NCBI GenBank assembly: GCA_031257595.1
Contig: JAIROH010000224.1
Span: 1 to 8,848 of the forward strand
Direction: 5' to 3'
DNA from: Treponema sp.
GTDB taxonomy: Bacteria; Spirochaetota; Spirochaetia; Treponematales; Breznakiellaceae
DNA length: 8,848 bases
Shown: piece after piece, positions 1 to 5,478 of the stretch
Layout: each line of letters begins with the position of its first letter
Position numbering within the stretch: position 1 is the first letter of the stretch
Notes under the pieces: generated by a model
The model's database searches: none
Seen by the model: only the letters and a program-made list of their open reading frames with translations
Told to the model about the DNA's origin: nothing
Program-made: the position numbers and the translations under genes

Positions 1-1
1 C

Positions 2-1387
2 TTTGTCGATCTGCGGCCTATCGGTTACGTTTCGTTTCCCGGCGGCGCCGGGACGATCCTACCCGAAAAAAATACCGCCGTGGGCATACGTTTTGACACC
101 GACATGGATCGGACGGAAACCCAGAAAGCTTTTTCGGTAAACCGCGACGGGATTCCGGTTAAGGGGGATATTTTCTGGAACGGCCGGGAACTTTGTTTTA
201 TCCCCGTTGAAGGCTGGCAGCCGGGCCTTTGTTATATGCTGTCGCTTGACGGAACGATCTTCGCCCTGGACGGCCGGGAAGCGCGTTCGGCTCTCTACGT
301 TCCGTTTTACGCGCTGTCCCCGGCGGAACTTCCCCGCCTTGTTTCGTTTAGTCCCGAAGACGGCGGATCTACCGGGGTAAGTCCCGCCGAAGGAGCGTTG
401 CTCAGGCTGAACTTTTCCGTCCCGATGGACAGGCTCAGCGTGGAAGACGCCCTGAACATAAACGGCCTGGGCGAGTGCGAAAATGTCTGGCTTGACGACG
501 ACAGGACACTGGAAGTAGTCCCCGAAAATAACCTTTCCCCCTGGACCGTGTACCGCTGGACATTGACTACGGCGGCGCTGAGCCGGGAAGGAGCGCCGCT
601 GGCAAAAGAGGCCGGCGCTTCGTTTGTGACCGACGCCGACAGGATCCTTCCCTGTGTAATCGAAGTCTCCCCGCTTGTCAGGGCCGATCCCGCCACGGGA
701 CTGTACTGGCAAAAAACCGGAAGGGAGATGGAAGACGGCCTTGGATCAGGCCAGGCAATCGGGATCGTTTTTAACAAAGCCATGGCCGATTCGGTTTTAC
801 AGGCGATCCGCTTTGAACCCGCGCTGGCCGGCAGATCCGAATGGTGGACGGACAAGGCCGTGGTTTTTGTACCGGACAGGGATCCCGAACCGGAAACGGC
901 CTATACGCTTGTCGTTTCAAAAACCGCCGATCGTTCCGGCCTTGCCATGGAAAACGAACGCCGTTTTTACTTTACCCCGGACATACCATACCTGAAGATC
1001 CTCTCGCTTGCCGCGGGAGGTCCGGTTCTCGCGGCGCCGGAAAACGGCGGCCTCTGTTCCGCGCCCGTGGCCATGCCGGACGGGATCATCGCCCTGAGCG
1101 TCCGTTTTTCCCATCCGTTTACCGTCGACGCCAGGGCCGCCGCGGTCCTCGCGTTACGCCTTGAGCCGTACTTTCCCGGCGTACTTCTTCAGCCCGGCCT
1201 TCGTTCGGCCCACTGGTGGTCGGATGATACGCTTGTCCTCGACTGGGAAGGCGCCGAACCGGGCGTGGACGGAGAAGCCCACTATTACCGGCTGGTATTT
1301 CCCGGAGGGAGGGGAGGCATTGCCGACGGCAAAGGTTCGTATCTGCGGGAAGATTACCGTTTTATTCTGGAGGCGTTGAATGAATAA
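2..1387 (+). CDS. C-terminal part of a multi-repeat SbsA-type Ig-like domain protein (5' end outside window)
   Basis: The frame is open from base 2, giving about 461 visible residues, and ends at a TAA followed at once by a second TAA. A GTG at 80 is not a convincing start because coding continues upstream of it without a break and no ribosome binding site precedes it. About four degenerate repeats are visible, near nt 60-300, 330-640, 650-985 and 1075-1375. Each has the pattern seen in SbsA/Big_5 Ig-like domains: a beta-strand of the form V-x-F-x-x-x-M/P-x-D, then a W-x-D-D/W-T-D-K strand, then a P-x-x-x-L-x-P-x-T-x-Y-x-L strand. Examples are LRLNFSVPMDRLS, WLDDDRTLEVVPENNLSP and WWTDKAVVFVPDRDPEPETA. 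Such proteins are usually exported or surface-exposed lipoproteins in treponemes; the signal peptide would lie outside the window, so location is inference. No catalytic motif is seen. It converges on fliM and is not part of the flagellar operon. Exact function unknown. Confidence 0.8.
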   Translation, partial: FVDLRPIGYVSFPGGAGTILPEKNTAVGIRFDTDMDRTETQKAFSVNRDGIPVKGDIFWNGRELCFIPVEGWQPGLCYMLSLDGTIFALDGREARSALYVPFYALSPAELPRLVSFSPEDGGSTGVSPAEGALLRLNFSVPMDRLSVEDALNINGLGECENVWLDDDRTLEVVPENNLSPWTVYRWTLTTAALSREGAPLAKEAGASFVTDADRILPCVIEVSPLVRADPATGLYWQKTGREMEDGLGSGQAIGIVFNKAMADSVLQAIRFEPALAGRSEWWTDKAVVFVPDRDPEPETAYTLVVSKTADRSGLAMENERRFYFTPDIPYLKILSLAAGGPVLAAPENGGLCSAPVAMPDGIIALSVRFSHPFTVDARAAAVLALRLEPYFPGVLLQPGLRSAHWWSDDTLVLDWEGAEPGVDGEAHYYRLVFPGGRGGIADGKGSYLREDYRFILEALNE

Positions 1388-1396
1388 TAAACGGAG

Positions 1397-1426
1397 GCTC
1401 TTTCAAAACTTCAGTTTTGAAAGAGC
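1397..1426. repeat. Perfect 14-bp inverted repeat downstream of the Ig-like gene
   Basis: GCTCTTTCAAAACT (1397-1410) is followed by TC and then its exact reverse complement AGTTTTGAAAGAGC (1413-1426). It begins 9 bases after the stop of the plus-strand gene, so it can fold in that gene's 3' end. No T-run follows directly on the plus strand, so it is not a classical terminator in that direction. It may protect the 3' end or be a copy of a dispersed palindromic repeat. Confidence 0.75.
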
Positions 1427-1433
1427 AACCACT

Positions 1434-1472
1434 AAAAAAAGCGGTTTTGTAGGCCATAGGCCGAAAAACCGC
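1434..1472 (-). terminator. Intrinsic terminator of fliM (end of the motility operon)
   Basis: On the minus strand the arm GCGGTTTT (1472-1465) pairs with AAAACCGC (1448-1441). A second helix GGCC/GGCC lies inside it (1462-1459 with 1455-1452). Seven T residues (complement of A at 1434-1440) follow the stem directly. This is the standard layout of a Rho-independent terminator and lies about 65 bases past the fliM stop. Confidence 0.85.
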
Positions 1473-1474
1473 AA

Positions 1475-1512
1475 GAGCTTCGGCAAAACCAACCGGGTTT
1501 TGCAAGAAGCTC
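1475..1512. repeat. Two-segment hairpin between fliM stop and its terminator
   Basis: GAGCTTC (1475-1481) pairs with GAAGCTC (1506-1512), and inside it GCAAAACC (1483-1490) pairs with GGTTTTGC (1496-1503), around a five-base loop. It lies 26 bases after the fliM stop and directly before the terminator, without its own T-run. Its CAAAAC...GTTTTG core resembles the hairpin at 1397-1426, so the two may belong to one repeat family. Confidence 0.7.
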
Positions 1513-1538
1513 GACGGTCTTGAAACTGTTTCCCTCAT

Positions 1539-2567
1539 TCAAAGGTCCTCCCCTTCGGACGCAAGCTCTTCGAATTCTTCCTGTTCAAGCTCCGCGACCT
1601 TTTTGACGACCTGCACGGCCATTTTTTTGCCCATAACGCCCGGCCTGCACAGGAATTTTCGCTTGTTTCCGATATTGAGGGAATAAGGATCCCCCACCTG
1701 TACATTGTAAAGCCTTACCACGTCCCCTATCCGGAGCGAAAGCACGTCCCGAACGGGAACCTGTATTTTTCCAATTTCAGCTACTACATTAACATCGACC
1801 GTTGAAAGCTTGTCCTTGAGCACATTGAGGTTTTCCGTCGTGGTTCCCCGGCGTACCGAAGAATACCAGAACTGGGCGGAAAGCTTGCCGATTATCGGCT
1901 CTATGGTTAGATAAGGGATACAAAAGTTCATCATCCCTTCCACTTCCCCAACTTTTGTTTCAAGGGTCACAAGGACGACCATTTCCGTCGGGGGTACAAT
2001 CTGGGCAAACTGGGGATTGGTGTCTATCTGGCCGAGCCGGGGACGAAGGTCTATAACCTGTGACCAGGCTTCCCGCATGTTTCCCAGAATACGCACGATA
2101 ATCCCTTCCATAACGGCGTTTTCAATGTCGGTAAGCTCATGCTGGGCCTTGGTTCCCTCGCCGGTACCCCCAAAAAGCCGGTCTATTATCGAAAAGGTGA
2201 CCGCCGGGTCGATTTCGAGGATCGCGTTTCCTTTAAGGGGATCCATGTTGATAATGGCAAGGGTTGTGGGAGTCGGTATCGAACGGATAAATTCTTCGTA
2301 GGTAAGCTGATCCACCGATGCCACGTGAACATGAACCATCGAACGGAGGTTCGCCGAAAGGCTTGTCGTGGTAAGGCGGGCAAAGGTCTCGTGCATTATC
2401 GAAACGGTACGAATCTGCTCTTTGGAGAATTTGTCGGGCCGCTTGAAATCGTAGATTTTGATCTTGCGGGTATCCGCGGCCGGACGAAAATCCTCCGGCT
2501 CGGTATCCCCGGCGTTTATCGCGGTAAGCAGCTGGTCAATTTCTTCCTGGGACAGAACTTCTGTCAC
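1539..2567 (-). CDS. fliM: FliM, flagellar C-ring switch protein
   Basis: FliM is the middle layer of the flagellar C-ring in the cytoplasm. It binds CheY-P and passes the signal to FliG to switch rotation. The product has 342 residues, normal for the family. Residues 5-17 (LSQEEIDQLLTAI) match the CheY-P-binding N-terminal peptide. The middle domain carries the FliG-contact motif GGTGEG at 133-138, and residues about 254-322 form the SpoA (FliN-like) domain that contacts FliN/FliY. The start is GTG at 2567, with GGGAG seven bases upstream. It follows fliL by 38 bp, so the two are probably co-transcribed. The acidic C-terminal tail (EQEEFEELASEGEDL) is intact. Unusually, no fliY or fliN follows: the next gene is convergent and unrelated, and a terminator ends the operon here. 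Confidence 0.97.
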   Translation of the reverse strand: MTEVLSQEEIDQLLTAINAGDTEPEDFRPAADTRKIKIYDFKRPDKFSKEQIRTVSIMHETFARLTTTSLSANLRSMVHVHVASVDQLTYEEFIRSIPTPTTLAIINMDPLKGNAILEIDPAVTFSIIDRLFGGTGEGTKAQHELTDIENAVMEGIIVRILGNMREAWSQVIDLRPRLGQIDTNPQFAQIVPPTEMVVLVTLETKVGEVEGMMNFCIPYLTIEPIIGKLSAQFWYSSVRRGTTTENLNVLKDKLSTVDVNVVAEIGKIQVPVRDVLSLRIGDVVRLYNVQVGDPYSLNIGNKRKFLCRPGVMGKKMAVQVVKKVAELEQEEFEELASEGEDL

Positions 2568-2590
2568 GCCTTTACTCCCTTGATAACACC

Positions 2591-2607
2591 GAACCGCGAC
2601 GCGGTTC
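2591..2607. repeat. 7-bp hairpin at the fliL stop, between fliL and fliM
   Basis: GAACCGC (2591-2597) and GCGGTTC (2601-2607) are perfect inverted repeats with a three-base loop. The hairpin overlaps the fliL stop codon (2606-2608) and lies 24 bases before the fliM start. No T-run follows on the minus strand, so a role in mRNA processing or in tuning fliM translation is more likely than termination. Confidence 0.6.
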
Positions 2608-3157
2608 AGATTTCCATCACATCCAGTTTGTTAAAAAGGATATTCCTTGCTTTCGCCGTATCCAGATACCGGGTATTAAGAAGTTCCTTTATTTCCTGTT
2701 TAAGATTCTCTTCGTTTCCGGGCTGCAGATCGTCGGAATGTTTGCCGGCAAAGTAATTCCGGGTAAAATCCCTGAGCTGATTTACCCTAGCGGTCAGTTC
2801 CGTCGCCGCGGCGTTGTTGTTCAGGTCGTATTCGATTAGCATATCCACGACAACGGTATGGTTTCGATCGCTGGTACGGGTAGTAATCTGCCCGATAAGG
2901 GTAAACGTGGAATATTGGGGACGGGTCCCTATATACTCCGAGGTCGGATCGATTACCGTTTGGGATTCTCCGCGGGTGTTGAGTATATTGTAGGTTATAA
3001 ACGTTACGGTTACGACAAAAATAAGCGCACCAAGGCCTATGGCTACAAATTTGAGCAGATTCGGCAGAAACGCGCCGAGGCCTCCCGATTTTTTTGCGCC
3101 GCCATCTATCCCGGCTGCGTCTTCTCCGCCAAGATCCAGACCGTCATCATCACCCAT
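2606..3157 (-). CDS. fliL: FliL, stator-associated inner-membrane protein
   Basis: FliL is a single-pass membrane protein that surrounds or stabilises the MotA/MotB stator; in spirochetes it affects flagellar orientation and torque. The 183-residue product has an acidic, glycine-rich cytoplasmic N-terminus (1-28), one hydrophobic segment at about 33-57 (LLKFVAIGLGALIFVVTVTF) and a periplasmic domain. The latter contains the family's IEYDLNN strand and a C-terminal LL-N-T-R element followed by I-L-F-N-K-L. The start is ATG at 3157, because GGGAGG lies seven bases upstream and the acidic N-terminus fits the family; the frame stays open further upstream but into the leader and promoter. Unlike other treponemes, where fliL directly follows motB, it lies 535 bp away with its own promoter. 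Confidence 0.95.
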   Translation of the reverse strand: MGDDDGLDLGGEDAAGIDGGAKKSGGLGAFLPNLLKFVAIGLGALIFVVTVTFITYNILNTRGESQTVIDPTSEYIGTRPQYSTFTLIGQITTRTSDRNHTVVVDMLIEYDLNNNAAATELTARVNQLRDFTRNYFAGKHSDDLQPGNEENLKQEIKELLNTRYLDTAKARNILFNKLDVMEI

Positions 3158-3211
3158 TCTGGTACCTCCCAAATCCCAGAGGTCTTTTCGGACACAGAAA
3201 AAACCTCTTTT

Positions 3212-3240
3212 ATTATACACAACTGTATAAATTTATGCAA
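3212..3240 (-). promoter_or_regulatory. Sigma-70-type promoter for fliL-fliM
   Basis: On the minus strand, TTGCAT (3240-3235) and a perfect TATAAT (3217-3212) are separated by exactly 17 bases. The predicted start of transcription is near 3205, leaving a leader of about 48 bases before the fliL ATG with its strong GGGAGG site. This is the best promoter match in the window and implies that fliL-fliM can be transcribed independently of motB. Confidence 0.75.
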
Positions 3241-3251
3241 GTAACCCTGAT

Positions 3252-3266
3252 GTTTTGATACAAAAC
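3252..3266. promoter_or_regulatory. Palindrome GTTTTG-ATA-CAAAAC upstream of the fliL promoter
   Basis: A six-base inverted repeat with a three-base centre lies 12 bp upstream of the -35 box, at about -54 from the predicted transcription start. The position suits an activator site, but no regulator is known, so the role is inferred from symmetry and place alone. A related palindrome with the same arms is at 3474-3487. Confidence 0.35.
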
Positions 3267-3271
3267 GCCGG

Positions 3272-3347
3272 TTTTTCGCAAAAATCTTCAAAAACCCAAA
3301 AAAAATTAAAATTTTCAAAGGTTTTCTTATATTATTTTCGGCAAAAA
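3272..3347. other. Phased A/T-tracts (probable curved DNA) upstream of fliL promoter
   Basis: Runs of four to eight A or T are centred near 3274, 3282, 3292, 3301, 3311, 3323, 3336 and 3345. Those from 3282 to 3311 are spaced close to 10 bp, the helical repeat, which gives intrinsic bending. The block lies about 30-105 bp upstream of the -35 box of the fliL promoter and differs sharply in composition from the surrounding genes. Confidence 0.5.
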
Positions 3348-3473
3348 TACGGAACTTAGTTAGGGTCTGTCTTAATTGGAATTGGACTAAACGATCCTGA
3401 AAACGGCGCTAGCGTTCTGTCCTATACAGATCGCATATTAACCGTATTCAACAGACAAAAGTTTATTCTTATA

Positions 3474-3487
3474 GTTTTGGCCAAAAC
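3474..3487. repeat. 14-bp perfect palindrome GTTTTGGCCAAAAC
   Basis: The sequence equals its own reverse complement over 14 bp. Its arms GTTTTG/CAAAAC are the same as those of the palindrome at 3252-3266. It may be a protein-binding site or part of the inserted element; no function can be assigned. Confidence 0.45.
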
Positions 3488-3527
3488 AAAGAGCAAATGG
3501 CGTCAAAACCCACGCCGCCGGGATTTT

Positions 3528-3635
3528 GGCAGGCACACCTACAAAAAGTACCGCGGGGTGGCCACAAAAACTGACCCGGACTTGTCCCGGGGCGGTTTTT
3601 GCGGACAGGCCCCCAAACTTTTTCGTGTGCCTGCC
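3528..3635. repeat. 108-bp nested palindromic element with 11-bp terminal inverted repeats
   Basis: The ends GGCAGGCACAC (3528-3538) and GTGTGCCTGCC (3625-3635) are perfect inverted repeats. Four further complementary pairs are nested inside in order: AAAAAGT 3543-3549 with ACTTTTT 3617-3623; GGGG+GCC 3555-3563 with GGC+CCCC 3608-3614; CAAAAAC 3565-3571 with GTTTTTG 3595-3601; CCCG 3575-3578 with CGGG 3588-3591 around a short tip. The whole element can fold as one long hairpin on either strand. There is no T-run after it on the motB-sense strand, so it is not a classical terminator. Size and symmetry suit a MITE-like or REP-like element. No clear target duplication is visible at its edges. 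Confidence 0.65.
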
Positions 3636-3692
3636 TCGATAATCAGCGATGCGGGTTTTGCTACTATTACGACATTTGATTTCGTCAGAACA

Positions 3693-4418
3693 CTACAGAT
3701 GCGCTTCGTCAAGAATGACGATATCCACCCGCCGGTTGTTCATCCGGCCTTCCGGGGTACTGTCGTCCGAGATAGGCATAGTCGCCGCAAAACCGGCAAC
3801 CTGGAAGCGGCTTTCCTCTACGCCAAGGTCGGCAAGGTAGTGCAGCACGGCGATAGAGCGGGCCGCGGAAAGTTCCCAGTTTGAAGGCCAGACGGTAACG
3901 TCGGTATCGGTACCGTCGGTATGTCCCTCGATACGAAAACGGCGGCCCCTAAGCTGCTGGGAGTTAAGAAGGCTTCCCAGCCTTAAAAGGATATCCCTGC
4001 TTTCCTCGTAGTTGATTACCGCGCTGGCCGGGGCAAAAAACATGTCCGAGGCAAGGCTGATAACGACGCCCCTTTCATCATGGGTAATCTTGACCTTGTT
4101 GGATTTTATCTCCGGTTCAAAAAGGCTCATCGCCCGGCGAAGGGACGAGCCCAGGCTGCGGCCCTGTTCCATCGACGGAAGCTGCATAATCGTATTTCCC
4201 AAATCGGCGCTTTTACCCTGGGAAAGGGTATTGCCCCCGGTTTGGGCGCCCATGCCTATCGCGTTAAACGCCGAGATCATCTGCTGAAGCTGGGTCGGAT
4301 CCGATTCGTCAGGATTAAAGAGGGCGACAAAGAAACAAAGCATAAGGGTAACCATGTCGGAATAGGTTACAATCCACTCGCCTTTTGCCTCTTCCGCTTC
4401 CGGTTTTTTTCTTGCCAC
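3693..4418 (-). CDS. motB: MotB, flagellar stator subunit anchored to peptidoglycan
   Basis: MotB couples ion flow through the inner membrane to rotation and anchors the stator to peptidoglycan. The product has 241 residues. One membrane helix (about 16-34) begins with WIVTYSD, in which Asp21 is the conserved ion-carrying aspartate. A plug and linker region follows. The OmpA-type peptidoglycan-binding domain carries GHTD at 165-168, NWELSAAR at 180-187 and NNRRVDIVIL at 227-236. The start is GTG at 4418 with GGAAGG upstream, 15 bp after the motA stop, so the two are translationally linked. The downstream neighbour fliL is displaced by a 535-bp noncoding stretch. Confidence 0.97.
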   Translation of the reverse strand: MARKKPEAEEAKGEWIVTYSDMVTLMLCFFVALFNPDESDPTQLQQMISAFNAIGMGAQTGGNTLSQGKSADLGNTIMQLPSMEQGRSLGSSLRRAMSLFEPEIKSNKVKITHDERGVVISLASDMFFAPASAVINYEESRDILLRLGSLLNSQQLRGRRFRIEGHTDGTDTDVTVWPSNWELSAARSIAVLHYLADLGVEESRFQVAGFAATMPISDDSTPEGRMNNRRVDIVILDEAHL

Positions 4419-4433
4419 AGTCCGCTTCCTTCC

Positions 4434-5216
4434 TTAGTCCTTCACAATTTCCGCTTCAACAGACCTGCGGTCGCCCGGATCAAGGTACGAAAGAAGCTTC
4501 ATCGCGAGGATTCGGGGATTGTCCCCGGCCTGTATGGAAAGAACGCCCTCAATCTGCATTTCCTTTATCTTGGTTTCCGCCCCGTCCTTGTTTTTTAGTT
4601 TACCGGCCATGGGGATCATCACCAGGTTGGCCATCATGGAGCCGTAAAGCGTGGTAATAAGGGCGACGGCCATATTGGGCCCCAGAGCGCTTTTGTCTTC
4701 CAGATTTTTTAACATGCCGATAAGACCGATAACCGTTCCCAACATCCCAAGGCCGGGGGCCAGCGTGGCCCACATATTGACCGCGGATATTTTACCCGCG
4801 TGACGGCCCTGTATCTGGCTTAGTTCGGTTTCCATAAGGGTACGGATGACTTCCGCGTCGGTGCCGTCAACTACCAGACGCAGTCCCTTCTTCATAAATT
4901 CATCTTCAAGATCCTCAAGCTCTTCTTCCAGGGCAAGAAGCCCCTCACGCCGGGCCTTTTCGGACATGGACATAAGCTTGGTAATAATGCCCCTTTCATC
5001 ATGGGTGGAGATTTTAAAGCCCAGCCCCAGCGTACTAAACATCCCCAGGGCAGTACCAATGCCGCCGAAGGTAAAAAGGGCAAAATACGAGCCCAGGACA
5101 ACTATCAAAACAGACGGAATATCGACAAATGTTAAAAGTCCGCTGCCCCCGGTGATAATACCGAGCCCGATCATTCCCAGACAGCCTGCCAAACCGATTA
5201 AGGTTGATATATCCAT
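4434..5216 (-). CDS. motA: MotA, flagellar stator ion-channel subunit
   Basis: MotA forms the pentameric ring of the stator around the MotB dimer and pushes on FliG. The 260-residue product has four hydrophobic segments: about 1-22, 30-53, 148-169 and 183-204. A large cytoplasmic loop separates the second and third. The loop carries the charged stretch KARREGLLALEEELEDLEDE (88-107), where the FliG-interacting Arg and Glu residues lie. Conserved prolines are present in helix three (APGLGMLGT, Pro154) and helix four (Pro202). The ATG at 5216 is preceded by GGAG that overlaps the flbD stop codon; only six bases separate the genes. Confidence 0.97.
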   Translation of the reverse strand: MDISTLIGLAGCLGMIGLGIITGGSGLLTFVDIPSVLIVVLGSYFALFTFGGIGTALGMFSTLGLGFKISTHDERGIITKLMSMSEKARREGLLALEEELEDLEDEFMKKGLRLVVDGTDAEVIRTLMETELSQIQGRHAGKISAVNMWATLAPGLGMLGTVIGLIGMLKNLEDKSALGPNMAVALITTLYGSMMANLVMIPMAGKLKNKDGAETKIKEMQIEGVLSIQAGDNPRILAMKLLSYLDPGDRRSVEAEIVKD

Positions 5217-5222
5217 AGACTC

Positions 5223-5420
5223 CTACTCCTCGTTTTTGAAGGCCCCTATTCTCCGGCGGTATTCCACAATCCGTTCAATCACATCGTCTACGCCTTCTTT
5301 AACGACCACATATTTTCCCGAAAGCATAAGCAGTGTTGTATCCGGATGAACTTCGATTGACTCAATCTGGTGGGGATTTATGTAGTATTCTTTCCCGTTA
5401 AGCCGGGTAACTTTTATCAT
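5223..5420 (-). CDS. flbD: FlbD family small flagellar protein
   Basis: This 65-residue protein matches the short FlbD family found between flgE and motA in spirochetes, Firmicutes and others. The typical start MIKVTRLNGKEYYINPHQIE and the central strand TTLLMLSGKYVVVKE are present. Its biochemical role is not well established; genomic position links it to the hook-stator junction. There is no membrane segment. The start is set by the family N-terminus, but the only nearby purine-rich site (AGAGGA) abuts the ATG with almost no spacing, which is unusual. A better AAGGAG lies next to the flgE stop, beyond a hairpin at 5436-5468. Confidence 0.93.
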   Translation of the reverse strand: MIKVTRLNGKEYYINPHQIESIEVHPDTTLLMLSGKYVVVKEGVDDVIERIVEYRRRIGAFKNEE

Positions 5421-5435
5421 TCCTCTATGCGGTAA

Positions 5436-5468
5436 GCGCCGGACGAGCGGCTATTCTGCGCCCGGCGC
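5436..5468. promoter_or_regulatory. Hairpin in the flgE-flbD junction
   Basis: GCGCCGG (5436-5442) and CCGGCGC (5462-5468) are perfect inverted repeats with a 19-base loop, inside the 58-bp gap between flgE and flbD. In the mRNA the hairpin separates an AAGGAG next to the flgE stop from the flbD start codon. Folding would bring the two closer, so a role in flbD translation is plausible but unproven. Confidence 0.45.
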
Positions 5469-5478
5469 CTTCTCCTTG

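Larger units (their letters stand above)
3158..3692. other. 535-bp noncoding gap splitting motB from fliL
   Basis: No convincing gene is present on either strand; the open frames here are shadows running into motB or fliL. From the motB side it holds about 57 plain bases, then the nested palindrome at 3528-3635, a small hairpin GGCGT/ACGCC at 3499-3516 and the palindrome at 3474-3487. Next comes a stretch without clear structure (about 3350-3470), then the phased A-tracts at 3272-3347, the palindrome at 3252-3266 and the fliL promoter at 3212-3240. In related spirochetes motB and fliL are adjacent, so this stretch looks like an insertion or a newly built regulatory region. Confidence 0.7.

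Noticed and set aside
3158..3220. 21-residue N-terminal extension of fliL
   Set aside because: It would start at the -10 box of the promoter, while a strong GGGAGG is well placed for the ATG at 3157.
3106..3318. Minus-strand 70-codon open frame overlapping the fliL start
   Set aside because: It covers the fliL promoter and leader in another frame and has no ribosome binding site; fliL itself explains the coding signal.
3360..3460. Possible insertion-sequence end (AGGGTCTGTC... with ACAGAC at 3451-3456)
   Set aside because: Only six bases are inverted-repeated, no transposase remnant is seen and no target duplication can be found.
3477..3884. Plus-strand open frame of 135 codons across the motB-fliL gap and the end of motB
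   Set aside because: It starts with TTG inside a palindrome, runs through the nested repeat and antisense to the conserved motB C-terminus, and resembles no family.
4846..5349. Long plus-strand open frames antisense to motA, flbD and flgE
   Set aside because: They mirror conserved genes, have serine- and proline-rich shadow composition and no ribosome binding sites or family resemblance.
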